A stretch of DNA of 64,000 nucleotides from Ketobacter sp964016105 (GTDB taxonomy: Bacteria; Pseudomonadota; Gammaproteobacteria; Pseudomonadales; Ketobacteraceae). The notes beneath the pieces were generated by a model. That model was not told where the DNA came from. It searched no databases and worked only from the letters and a program-made list of their open reading frames with translations. The translations under genes and the position numbers were made by a program. Below are positions 30,959 to 38,957 of this stretch, in pieces; position 1 is the first letter of the stretch; every line of letters begins with the position of its first letter. Location of the stretch: NCBI GenBank assembly GCA_964016105.1, contig CAXHEX010000002.1:322686-386685 (forward strand), given 5' to 3'.

Positions 30959-31750
30959 TTAATATGATCTTTCCAACTTCAAAGAGAAAAGCTCCATCAC
31001 ATTACGGCTAGTGGATTTAGCGAGTTCAACGCCACTACAATGGCGGATTTCAGCCAGAATTTCGGTTATTTTGAATAGGTTTTCCGGCGAATTGGGCTGA
31101 TTCTTCGCAAATGCCGGTGGAATATCCGGAGCATCTGTCTCTAACACAATGTCTTCATCCCCCAGGGCGCGGAAAATGCTACGCAGTTTGTTGGCGCGCT
31201 CATAGGTTGCCGCCCCACCGAACCCCAACTTAAAACCCAATGACACCAATACCTGGGCCTGTTGTAAACTGCCAGAGAAAGCATGCACAATGCCCCCCTG
31301 CTGGAACCGCAGCTTACGCACACTTTTTGCGATTAAATCATGGGTCTTGCGGGCGTGAACAATCACTGGCAACTTCATTTGCTGGGCTAATTTAAGCTGG
31401 GCTTCAAATAGGCTGATTTGTTGATCCAGATTGTTCCTACCTGTTAAGGCATCAAGACCGATCTCCCCCACAGCCACGGCGCCCTGCTCTAGCATTTGTG
31501 GCAACGCATCCAGATCATCACCGCAGTGGCTTGACATAAAACAAGGGTGAAGACCAAAACAGGGGAACAACATTTCACTCTGATCACACACCAATTTAAG
31601 ATTTTTCCAACGGCACCGGGTTACTCCAGGCACCAAAACCCCGAGCATACCCAAGGCACCACAGCGCTCTAGTAACTCGTGGCGATGACTGTCAAACACG
31701 TCAAAATCTATATGACAATGGCTATCAATCAAAGGCAGTGGTTCGGGCAT
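30959..31750 (-). CDS. TatD-family metal-dependent deoxyribonuclease
   Basis: A 263-residue TatD hydrolase. Metal-ligand motifs are in place: DSHCHIDF at residues 8-15, GEIGLD near 93, VHARKTHD near 130, HAFSGS near 155 and ETDAPDIPP near 205. Family members are 3'-5' DNA/RNA exonucleases with TIM-barrel amidohydrolase fold, acting in the cytoplasm. The start at ATG 31750 lies 2 nt after the stop of the GMC oxidoreductase, so the two are probably co-translated. A longer reading into the GMC gene is an out-of-frame artefact with no family similarity. Confidence 0.92.
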   Translation of the reverse strand: MPEPLPLIDSHCHIDFDVFDSHRHELLERCGALGMLGVLVPGVTRCRWKNLKLVCDQSEMLFPCFGLHPCFMSSHCGDDLDALPQMLEQGAVAVGEIGLDALTGRNNLDQQISLFEAQLKLAQQMKLPVIVHARKTHDLIAKSVRKLRFQQGGIVHAFSGSLQQAQVLVSLGFKLGFGGAATYERANKLRSIFRALGDEDIVLETDAPDIPPAFAKNQPNSPENLFKITEILAEIRHCSGVELAKSTSRNVMELFSLKLERSY

Positions 31751-31752
31751 AG

Positions 31753-33276
31753 TCAACCATTGGCAAGAATTCCGTCTGCAATATAGTGGGACAGAGCGTA
31801 AACAGTCTCCTGAGGATTTACAATTATAGACGTGGGAAACAAGCTGGCGTCTGCCACATAGAGCCCGGCCACATCGTGACATTCTCCGTTTGGCGCGATC
31901 ACCGACTGGGTAGCATCTGCCCCCATTCTCATGGTGCCTTGGGGATGATAGGACACCATTCTAAAAGCAAATGGATTATTCTCAATGCTTTCAATTACAG
32001 ACTCGATCTGATCTTCTGTTTCAATGACTCGGCGATCTGCCGTGGGCAAATAAACACGCTCTGCTCCCGCTGCCAAATAGATTTTGGTGGCCGCTTTCAA
32101 AGCTTGCTTCATGGCGGGAAAATCCTGGTCCGACAGACGATAATCTATTTCCACCTTGTCTTTGTTCCAACGCACTTCCCCCACACTATGATCATGTATC
32201 AAGGTTACGCAGGAAGCGTACTTTTTCGCTTTGGACATAAAATCCATATACGGTTGCCCAGTGCCGGGCTCAGTGGACATACCTAATTCAATGGGCCCTG
32301 CGCCACCACCTTCCAAAACGAAACCGCCCTTATCGGGGTGCTCGAATTCATCTACATATACTCCCAGCATAGCACCTCGCCAGGTGTAGATATCGTCTTC
32401 GAATTGCGCAATCATCATGGTAGAAGGATGGCAAGCGAAGTTTTTACCCACCTGGCCGCTACGATTGCCCAGCCCGCTTCTCTGAAATAACGCGGGAGTT
32501 TGAATGGCACCGGCCGCAACAACAACTTTTTTGGCAGCCACTGAGAGCTGACATAGTGTATTACCGGACTCCGGGTCCGTCACCCTGGCGCGCACACCCG
32601 TAGCCTTACCATCTTGAACCAGAATTTCATCAACGGTAGTGTCACAAAATATTTTTGCTCCATAGTGGCTGGCCCAGGGCAAGTAGGTCACCAGCATGGA
32701 TTGTTTACGATCAGTTTTACACCCAGATAAACAATGTCCTGTTAAACCACATTGCTTGGTGTTCCTGTGCAAAGGTTTAACAGACCATCCCAAAGCCTCA
32801 GCCCCTTTTTGTAGCTTGCGAGAATTTTCATTGATCTCGTGGGGCTGGTTTTGATGGATGTGGAGATTGCGTTCTACTTTTTCAAAATAAGGATCTAGAA
32901 CCTGTTTGGTTAGATGGGTTAAGCCGAATTTCTGATGCCATTCCTGCAAAATAAATTCGGGCACCCTAAAGGCCACACAACCATTAACGACGGTGGATCC
33001 CCCCAGACAGCGGCCCTGTAACACCAGAAGATCACCCTGAGTATTGGCCTGGTTTCCTTTGTCCTGGTACAGGGTAGTGAGCATGTGCGCAAATTTTTCA
33101 TTGAAATTGCTTGAGGGTACATAGGGGCCCGCTTCCAATACAGCCACCGACTTGCCGGCCTTGGCCAATTCATAGGCCATAACAGCTCCCCCGGCGCCAG
33201 AGCCCACTATGACTACGTCCACATCAAGCTTCAATCTATTGGATGTAACATCAGCTGCGGTTATGACTTTTAACAT
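31753..33276 (-). CDS. GMC-family FAD-dependent alcohol oxidoreductase
   Basis: A 507-residue glucose-methanol-choline oxidoreductase. The N-terminal FAD-binding motif is VVIVGSGAGGAVMAYELAKAG, E follows in VLEAGP, and GGSTVVNG is the second flavin motif. The C-terminus has the active-site region SYHPQGTMRMG and VADASLFPTSIIVNPQETVYAL. A Cys cluster, C-x5-C-x3-C in CGLTGHCLSGC near residue 170, is seen in the long-chain-alcohol/sterol-type subgroup. The preceding gene encodes a Tat-exported lipoprotein of the type that pairs with such enzymes. This enzyme has no signal peptide, so it may ride with its partner or stay cytoplasmic. Substrate (fatty alcohol, sterol or other) is unknown. Confidence 0.9.
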   Translation of the reverse strand: MLKVITAADVTSNRLKLDVDVVIVGSGAGGAVMAYELAKAGKSVAVLEAGPYVPSSNFNEKFAHMLTTLYQDKGNQANTQGDLLVLQGRCLGGSTVVNGCVAFRVPEFILQEWHQKFGLTHLTKQVLDPYFEKVERNLHIHQNQPHEINENSRKLQKGAEALGWSVKPLHRNTKQCGLTGHCLSGCKTDRKQSMLVTYLPWASHYGAKIFCDTTVDEILVQDGKATGVRARVTDPESGNTLCQLSVAAKKVVVAAGAIQTPALFQRSGLGNRSGQVGKNFACHPSTMMIAQFEDDIYTWRGAMLGVYVDEFEHPDKGGFVLEGGGAGPIELGMSTEPGTGQPYMDFMSKAKKYASCVTLIHDHSVGEVRWNKDKVEIDYRLSDQDFPAMKQALKAATKIYLAAGAERVYLPTADRRVIETEDQIESVIESIENNPFAFRMVSYHPQGTMRMGADATQSVIAPNGECHDVAGLYVADASLFPTSIIVNPQETVYALSHYIADGILANG

Positions 33277-33314
33277 AGTATTATTCTTTTTTTATTGACC
33301 ATAAGAACAGAGTG

Positions 33315-33905
33315 CTAAAGCTTCGGTAGTGGCGCATCCCCAAGAGATTTTAACCCCCATTTGTCGGACACCGGTCCATCAAAGGCAAGTGGAGACCAGG
33401 TTCTCTCGTCTTGCCAGTAGCTTGCGTACACCAATTTTTTTAGGATAGTTATAATCCCTTGCTGCATATAGTGACCGTTCTGCCACTCATCAATGTACGC
33501 CAGGGCTTCTGATCCTTGCAGCCGGGTAAATCGACTAAAGCGCCCACCCAGGAACCAACCTCCGTACTCAAACAGGTTAATGGCCACACCCAAATTGCCA
33601 CGTATTTCTTCGGAACTCTGAGAGAACATTTGATCGAGATTGGCAATGAGAGGAATCTCTGAAAGCGGTGTCAACTGGCTACCCGTAGGTAACAGCAGGT
33701 TCGCAAGGTGGTTAAAAAAATCCACCTGCTGGGCTGTTAAAGCGCGCCCGGTGGACGCTTTGCCCCCACTATCACACCCAAGCAAAGGGACAGCTCCTAG
33801 CAGACATGCCCCTTTAGAGGCATAAACAAGGAACCGTCGCCGGGACAGAGGGGCCAATTGAGATTCAATATCCCTAAGCGCCACAGATTGCCACTGACTA
33901 GTCAT
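33315..33905 (-). CDS. Tat-exported lipoprotein, partner subunit of GMC oxidoreductase
   Basis: A 196-residue protein with a twin-arginine signal (SRRRFLVYASKG) running into a lipobox (VPLLGC), so it is predicted to be exported folded and lipid-anchored. The mature part (ALTAQQVDFFNHLANLLLPT...) resembles the small subunit family that includes gluconate 2-dehydrogenase subunit 3. GGAG lies 7 nt before ATG 33905. It sits 38 bp upstream of the GMC enzyme in the same direction, the usual order for this pair. The likely job is to carry or stabilise the flavoprotein. The name is by context and signal type; the family match is moderate. Confidence 0.75.
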   Translation of the reverse strand: MTSQWQSVALRDIESQLAPLSRRRFLVYASKGACLLGAVPLLGCDSGGKASTGRALTAQQVDFFNHLANLLLPTGSQLTPLSEIPLIANLDQMFSQSSEEIRGNLGVAINLFEYGGWFLGGRFSRFTRLQGSEALAYIDEWQNGHYMQQGIITILKKLVYASYWQDERTWSPLAFDGPVSDKWGLKSLGDAPLPKL

Positions 33906-34099
33906 ATCTTCTCCAGATAGGAAATGACTTAAAAGTCTACTCAGAATCAGATAGTACTGGAAATGACCTAAAAGTACCCTATGGATGACAATTTAGATCA
34001 AGATTGATGGTTTGATTTGGGTCAATCGACTGTAATTGGAACCGCGCTACTCTCAATGGGTAACAATCAATATGAGATACAACCAATTAAGGATCGACA

Positions 34100-34348
34100 A
34101 TGTCATTAGAAAAGCATGATTTATTGCACGAGTTCCCCGAAAGCAGAGAGGCTATTCACGAACTAAAAATGAACAATGGCCACTTCGCTAGACTGTTCGA
34201 TCAGTATCATGAGAAAGATCATGAGGTACATCGGATTGAGTCCGGTGCTGAAAACACCAGTGATGACTACCTGGAAACACGCAAAAAAGAAAGGCTCGCT
34301 CTGAAAGACGAACTATTCAAAATGATTCAAGCCCACGGCGCAAAATAA
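34100..34348 (+). CDS. YdcH-family (DUF465) small protein
   Basis: An 82-residue charged helical protein of the YdcH/DUF465 family: LLHEFPESREAIHELKMNNGHFARLFDQYHEKDHEVHRIE, then a helix rich in KK/ER ending KDELFKMI. AAGGA lies 6 nt upstream of ATG 34100. Members are small cytoplasmic proteins of unknown function, common in proteobacteria. It stands alone and its stop codon lies inside the terminator hairpin shared with the convergent beta-barrel gene. Confidence 0.85.
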   Translation: MSLEKHDLLHEFPESREAIHELKMNNGHFARLFDQYHEKDHEVHRIESGAENTSDDYLETRKKERLALKDELFKMIQAHGAK

Positions 34349-34375
34349 GAAAGGGGGGAACCCCTCTTTCTTATT
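34344..34375. terminator. Bidirectional terminator between ydcH-like and beta-barrel genes
   Basis: AATAAGAAAGGGG pairs with the CCCCTCTTTCTTATT side through about 13 bp including one G-U, with a short loop. A/T-rich flanks on both sides fit a two-way intrinsic terminator. Both genes' stop codons (34346-34348 and 34371-34373) fall within the stem. Confidence 0.75.
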
Positions 34376-35165
34376 TATCAACGCAGACAAGCCCGCCTAC
34401 GGTTTCTTTATATTCATCGCGGCACGCTGTTAAGCCACGGCTTTTTTCATTAGCCCGTTTATTAGCTCCACTTCTCCAGTTGGCCTTTTGCTTGAAGTTC
34501 CATCGAACCCCCAACATATAGCCAAAAGTGTGATAACTCCTGTCGCGAAACTCAGCATGCAAGTAAATAATATCCCCAAACAGCATGACATTATCCATCA
34601 CTTGGAACTCCAGCCCGAGCGACAAATAGGGATCTGAATCATCAAATGCTGTAGCAGGTCTTTTTGTGGGGCCAGACTCAAGCACGCCGTTTTCGTACAC
34701 AGTTTCCGTCACAGTAAGCTCAATGTCCCACATCATATACCCAGCTTTTCCATACAGGGTAAAGTCCTCACCCAAAGGCAAATAACCCTTCACTGCCAGA
34801 CCGTAGCCAAAGATATTGCCCAATAATTTATCCTGAAACTCAGTAACGGTTGCACCCGCCACGTCGCGGGTAAGATCAAAGGTTTCTGCGTCGCCGAAGT
34901 CCTGGTAGAACAACTCCAGAGCCAAATTGTCTCTAATGTGATATCCAATATTAAAAGCAAAGGTGGTGGCGGAATCCTCAACTGTCACCACCCGATCTTC
35001 ATTGGGCTGGACCGCTGGCGCCTCCCAAAAAGTATAATCGGAATATCCAGCCCCCAAAGACATATAGGAATTGCCCTCGCCAGCCAGGGTACCCGCTGCA
35101 GCAATGGTGCTCCCCATAGGAAAAAACAACGACACAAGGAGCAATCCTTTGTTCTTGAACTTCAT
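34371..35165 (-). CDS. Outer-membrane beta-barrel protein (OmpA-like porin fold)
   Basis: A 264-residue protein with a signal peptide (MKFKNKGLLLVSLFFPMGSTIAAA) and an eight-strand-like barrel: alternating strands such as SYMSLGAGYSDYTFW, TFAFNIGYHI, LALELFYQDFG, GYGLAVKGYL, FTLYGKAGYMMWD, LSLGLEFQV, VMLFGDIIYLHAEF, GYMLGVRWNF. AAAGG lies 8 nt before the ATG. Unlike typical barrels it does not end at the last strand but continues for about 38 basic, polar residues with two Cys (LTACRDEY and GGLVCVDK), which could form a disulphide. No peptidoglycan-binding OmpA domain follows. Function unknown; family call by pattern. Confidence 0.8.
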   Translation of the reverse strand: MKFKNKGLLLVSLFFPMGSTIAAAGTLAGEGNSYMSLGAGYSDYTFWEAPAVQPNEDRVVTVEDSATTFAFNIGYHIRDNLALELFYQDFGDAETFDLTRDVAGATVTEFQDKLLGNIFGYGLAVKGYLPLGEDFTLYGKAGYMMWDIELTVTETVYENGVLESGPTKRPATAFDDSDPYLSLGLEFQVMDNVMLFGDIIYLHAEFRDRSYHTFGYMLGVRWNFKQKANWRSGANKRANEKSRGLTACRDEYKETVGGLVCVDK

Positions 35166-35280
35166 ATACGTACCTTTATTTATTATGAATTATGGTGGTC
35201 TACGCTTAATTTACAGCCAAGACTTGCAAGAAATCAACGCTGGCAAAACACCGGTAACAAAATACCCGGCAAGTTCATAC

Positions 35281-35307
35281 AAAAAAGCCCGGCGTAAGCC
35301 GGGCTTT
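35281..35307 (-). terminator. Intrinsic terminator of etfBA
   Basis: Read on the minus strand: AAAGCCCGGC-TTAC-GCCGGGC followed by TTTTTT. A GC-rich 7-bp core stem, 4-nt loop and U-run lie about 36 nt after the etfA stop, a textbook factor-independent terminator. Confidence 0.9.
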
Positions 35308-35342
35308 AAATGGGGTCACCACTGCAACCATTACCAGAGAAC

Positions 35343-36272
35343 TTAGATACTGCTTTCTAGCTCAGGTACAGCTTCGAACAGGTCAGCCACAAGACCATAG
35401 TCCGCCACCTGGAAAATAGGCGCTTCTTCGTCTTTGTTTATGGCAACGATAACCTTACTGTCTTTCATACCAGCCAGATGCTGGATAGCACCTGAGATGC
35501 CCACAGCGACATACAACTCAGGGGCAACAATTTTACCAGTCTGCCCTACCTGCATATCATTGGGAACGAAACCAGCGTCAACGGCAGCTCGAGAAGCGCC
35601 AACGGCGGCTCCGAGCTTATCGGCAACCTTGTACAGCATTTCGAAGTTATCGCCATTCTGCATGCCACGGCCACCAGAGATTACGATCTTGGCTGCAGTA
35701 AGCTCAGGACGATCGCTCTTGGCAATTTCTTCACCCACGAAGCTGGAAACACCAGCATCCTTGGAAACTGAAAGCGATTCTACAGAAGCAGAACCGCCTT
35801 CCGCTGCTGCCGCATCAAACGAAGTACCACGCACAGTCATCACGTTAATAGACTGCTCTGACTCCACTGTGGCGATCGCATTACCGGCATAGATGGGACG
35901 CTGAAAACTGGTGGGGCTAACCACGGCAGAAATTTCAGAAATCATTTGTACATCCAATAATGCTGCTGCTCTTGGCAGGAAGTTCTTACCAGAAGTTGTG
36001 GCGGGCGCCAGAATATGACTGTAATCCTTTCCGATTTCAGCCACCAGCTCACCGATATTCTCAGCCAACTGATGCTCATAGGCTGCATCTTCGGCCAGAA
36101 GAACCTTAGAAACACCTGCAATTTTTGCCGCTTCGTCTGCCACCGCCGCACATCCGGAGCCAGCAACCAATACGACTATGTCACCGCCAATCTGCTGAGC
36201 TGCCGTAACCGTGTTAAAGGTAGCGCCTTTCAGGCTGGCGTTATCGTGTTCTGCATAGACTAATACACTCAT
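35343..36272 (-). CDS. etfA: Electron transfer flavoprotein alpha subunit
   Basis: The 309-residue alpha subunit of ETF, the FAD-binding heterodimer that takes electrons from acyl-CoA and other dehydrogenases to ETF-ubiquinone oxidoreductase. The N-terminal adenine-nucleotide-hydrolase-like domain starts MSVLVYAEHD. The C-terminal FAD domain has VISGGRGM, VGQTGKIVAPELYVAVGISGAIQH and VAINKDEEAPIFQVADYG, all canonical. The start ATG shares one base with the etfB stop (TAATG), so alpha and beta are coupled and made in equal amounts. Length is normal. Confidence 0.97.
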   Translation of the reverse strand: MSVLVYAEHDNASLKGATFNTVTAAQQIGGDIVVLVAGSGCAAVADEAAKIAGVSKVLLAEDAAYEHQLAENIGELVAEIGKDYSHILAPATTSGKNFLPRAAALLDVQMISEISAVVSPTSFQRPIYAGNAIATVESEQSINVMTVRGTSFDAAAAEGGSASVESLSVSKDAGVSSFVGEEIAKSDRPELTAAKIVISGGRGMQNGDNFEMLYKVADKLGAAVGASRAAVDAGFVPNDMQVGQTGKIVAPELYVAVGISGAIQHLAGMKDSKVIVAINKDEEAPIFQVADYGLVADLFEAVPELESSI

Positions 36273-37018
36273 TAGATCACCTTCGCTTCGTTTTTCAGCT
36301 TATCTACCAATTCGGCAACATCGGCAACTTTAATACCAGCCTGTCGCTCTGCTGGCGGCTCAACTTTAACCGTCTTAACAAGGGGCGCAACATCAACGCC
36401 AAAGTCTCCTGGAGATTTCATATCCAGAGGCTTCTTTTTTGCCTTCATAATGTTAGGCAGAGAGGCATAACGGGGCTCATTGAGGCGCAGATCCGTAGTA
36501 ACAACCGCTGGCAACTTCAATTCTACGGTTTGCAAACCACCGTCGATTTCACGGGTAACTTTCACAGAACCGTCAGCCACGTTCACTTCAGACGCGAATG
36601 TGCCTTGGCCCATGCCCGCCAATGCAGCCAACATTTGGCCAGTCTGGTTATTGTCACCATCAATGGCCTGCTTACCCAGAATCACCAACTCAGGCTTCTC
36701 TTCGTCGACCACCGCTTTTAATAACTTGGCAACCTGCAACGGTTGAACGTCTGCGGCTTCAATCAGAATTCCTCGATCAGCTCCTAGAGCTAGCGCAGTA
36801 CGTATTTGCTCCTGGGCTTCTTTTGGACCAACAGCAACGGCTACGATTTCAGTGGCAACACCCTTCTCTTTCAAACGAACAGCTTCTTCAACAGCGATTT
36901 CGCAGAAGGGGTTCATGGCCATCTTTACGTTAGACAGGTCAACGCCGCTGTTATCAGCAGCCACGCGCACCTTGACGTTGTAGTCAACAACTCGTTTGAC
37001 AGCAACAAGTACCTTCAT
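36272..37018 (-). CDS. etfB: Electron transfer flavoprotein beta subunit
   Basis: The 248-residue beta subunit of ETF, binding AMP and interacting with dehydrogenases. Signature elements are MKVLVAVKRVVDYNVKVR at the start, MNPFCEIAVEEAVRLKEKG, GADRGILIE, the LGKQAIDGDNNQTGQMLAALAGM loop (conserved AMP/recognition region) and PAVVTTDLRLNEPRYASLPNIMKAKKKP. GAGG is 7 nt before ATG 37018. First gene of the etfBA operon; the promoter should lie in the 382-bp divergent region upstream. Confidence 0.97.
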   Translation of the reverse strand: MKVLVAVKRVVDYNVKVRVAADNSGVDLSNVKMAMNPFCEIAVEEAVRLKEKGVATEIVAVAVGPKEAQEQIRTALALGADRGILIEAADVQPLQVAKLLKAVVDEEKPELVILGKQAIDGDNNQTGQMLAALAGMGQGTFASEVNVADGSVKVTREIDGGLQTVELKLPAVVTTDLRLNEPRYASLPNIMKAKKKPLDMKSPGDFGVDVAPLVKTVKVEPPAERQAGIKVADVAELVDKLKNEAKVI

Positions 37019-37400
37019 GGAACCCTCGGCTTATATATATGGAAAGTGGATTTATGGCACTGCTCAACTGATCATAAATTGAACCAATACCAGCGAGCCC
37101 CACAATTTGTATGGATATGGAGCCGCTCTCGTTAAAAGCGCACGTATCTTGCCGTTTTATGACATACAGGTCAATAGCAAAAGGGTTCACACGGAGTGAC
37201 GCCAGGGTCAAGATATCAATTTGACCAAATGGTAATATTACGTTGAAATTCCAGTGGTTAGTCCGACTTTATGAGAAAATGTCGGCTCCACGTTCGCCAC
37301 ATATCCTTTTCCACCTAGATCCCGATGGAGCTGAACAGACAACGCCCAGAGTCTAAACGGATTTAGCTCATAATTCACCCAGCGTATAAGGAATCAGCAT
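37019..37400. other. Divergent intergenic region between etfB and chalcone-isomerase-like gene
   Basis: About 380 bp without a supportable gene. It contains GGTCAA at 37206-37211 facing TTGACC at 37221-37226 (9-nt spacer), and one more GGTCAA at 37168-37173, a possible operator set. AAGGA at about 37388 serves the rightward gene. No clear -35/-10 pair was found. Confidence 0.5.
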
Positions 37401-37964
37401 ATGCGAACTATTGTTACACTCATTTTTTTCACTGTTATCTCAAACACTTGTTGGTCGCTTGAAATTGGCGGTATAGAAATGCCTTCAACCCTCGAAACAG
37501 GCAACCAAAAGACATTAGAGCTCAACGGCGCGGGAATCAGAAACAAATGGTTTATTGATCTTTATGTGGCGGGCCTATACCTTCCGCAGCCGTCTCAAGA
37601 GGCTTCAAAGATTCTGGATAGCGATGAACCCATGGCCATACGTCTACACATCATTTCTGGAATGATTAACAGCAAAAAGTTAACTAACGCCACGGAGGAA
37701 GGTTTCAAAAATTCCACTGGAGGTAACACCGAACCTTTCGCGGATAATATTGAACGCTTTCTTGGTCAGTTTAAAGATGAAATCAGTGAAGGCGACGTAT
37801 TCGAATTTATCTACCAGCCCGCTTCCGGTGTCACTGTCAGCAAGAACGATGGCCCCTCACAGCTAATTGATTGTGATTTTAATTTCAAAAAAGCGTTATT
37901 CGGAATTTGGTTATCCGATAAACCCGCCCAAAAATCACTGAAAGAATCCATGCTTAACCTTTGA
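37401..37964 (+). CDS. Chalcone isomerase-like periplasmic protein
   Basis: A 187-residue protein with a signal peptide (MRTIVTLIFFTVISNTCWS) and the bacterial chalcone-isomerase-like fold: LEIGGIEMPSTLETG, LNGAGIRNKWFIDLYVAGLYLP, IRLHIISGMINSKKL, then an F-rich core and KKALFGIWLSDKPAQKSLKESML at the end. Bacterial members are not known to isomerise chalcones. The plant-type fold family includes fatty-acid-binding proteins, and these periplasmic versions have no settled function. AAGGA lies about 10 nt before the ATG. It stands alone, followed by a long-loop hairpin. Confidence 0.85.
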   Translation: MRTIVTLIFFTVISNTCWSLEIGGIEMPSTLETGNQKTLELNGAGIRNKWFIDLYVAGLYLPQPSQEASKILDSDEPMAIRLHIISGMINSKKLTNATEEGFKNSTGGNTEPFADNIERFLGQFKDEISEGDVFEFIYQPASGVTVSKNDGPSQLIDCDFNFKKALFGIWLSDKPAQKSLKESMLNL

Positions 37965-37971
37965 TATCGCT

Positions 37972-38014
37972 GGGCCGTGGCACTTATAACCACTAGAAAT
38001 AACTACCACGGCCC
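37972..38014 (+). terminator. Possible terminator after chalcone-isomerase-like gene
   Basis: GGGCCGTGG (37972-37980) and CCACGGCCC (38006-38014) form a perfect 9-bp stem with a 25-nt loop, 7 nt after the stop codon. There is no U-tract and the loop is long, so termination is uncertain. Confidence 0.4.
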
Positions 38015-38143
38015 CACTCTGTCCAACACCCAGTAAAACCAGCACTGGATCGTTGTCTTAATTTATTCATCATTATTTAACCTTTCAGCAACAGTTGTTC
38101 AATACATTCATCATCGAGCTTTCATATACCAGCGGAGGCGATG

Positions 38144-38947
38144 ATGCTTCAAACAGACAGTACAAACCAGATAGCCACCAACAAGGCCAGTGGCGCACCT
38201 TCCACAAAACCTCGAATTTTTGCCGAGTTTATTAACTCCGAGCAGGAAATTCGGGAGGCACAGCGCCTACGTTACGACGTATTCTGTGAAGAATACAATG
38301 TTGAGCTACCGGTGAACATGTACTGGAACGGACAACCAATCGACATAGATGACTTGGATGATCATTGCCTTCATTTGGTTGTACGGACTCAGGAAGATAG
38401 TGAAATCATTGGCTACACCCGGGTATTGACCTGTGATCTGGCCGCCAGATTTGGACACTACTACTCGAGCCACGAATTCGATATCCATAAGATAATTAGT
38501 CGCCCAGGCCGATTTCTGGAAATCGGCCGCACCTGTATCCACCCAAAATATCGAAATGGTGCAACTATCGCCGTGCTATGGGCACAACTGGCTAATTTCA
38601 TGCAAGAGAACGACTATCAGTATTTGTTTGGCTGTGCTAGTGTTTCATTGGATGATGGTGGCACAACACTGTCTGCACTCATGCCCGTAATCAGAGAAAA
38701 ATACATGGCTGATGCCTGTTATCGTGTAGAGCCAAAGGTACCACTAACTTTGACTGAATCTTGCCCGGAGACAAAAGCTATCTTCCCTCCACTTCTAAAG
38801 GCTTACACCCGTATGGGTGCCCGCATCTGCGGCGAAGCTTGCTGGGATCCTGATTTTAATGTGGCAGATCTATTCGTCCTATTGGATGTAAATCATGTCT
38901 CGGCTCGCTACGCCAAGCATTTCCTGAAACCCAAGCAGGCGGCATAA
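38144..38947 (+). CDS. olsB: OlsB-like ornithine N-alpha-acyltransferase (GNAT/PF13444 type)
   Basis: A 267-residue acyltransferase of the FeeM/OlsB GNAT-related family (FAEFINSEQEIREAQRLRYDVFCEEY...), with FLEIGRTCIHPKYRNG in the acyl-donor region and FGCASVSLDD downstream. OlsB transfers a 3-hydroxyacyl chain from acyl-ACP to ornithine to make lyso-ornithine lipid. GGAGG at 38134-38138 is 5 nt from ATG 38144 but only 2 nt from ATG 38141, so I take the second. The PlsC-type gene 10 bp downstream supplies the second acylation, matching the olsB-olsA pair known from pseudomonads. An alternative is the related exosortase-associated acyltransferase family, given the EPS cluster nearby, but the following gene favours OlsB. 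Confidence 0.8.
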   Translation: MLQTDSTNQIATNKASGAPSTKPRIFAEFINSEQEIREAQRLRYDVFCEEYNVELPVNMYWNGQPIDIDDLDDHCLHLVVRTQEDSEIIGYTRVLTCDLAARFGHYYSSHEFDIHKIISRPGRFLEIGRTCIHPKYRNGATIAVLWAQLANFMQENDYQYLFGCASVSLDDGGTTLSALMPVIREKYMADACYRVEPKVPLTLTESCPETKAIFPPLLKAYTRMGARICGEACWDPDFNVADLFVLLDVNHVSARYAKHFLKPKQAA

Positions 38948-38957
38948 AAACGTTTTA

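Noticed and set aside
31751..31882. Longer reading of the TatD gene into the GMC gene
   Set aside because: The added 44 residues are Cys/Arg-rich, unlike TatD proteins, and overlap a real gene. The DSHCHIDF motif sits at the expected place from ATG 31750.
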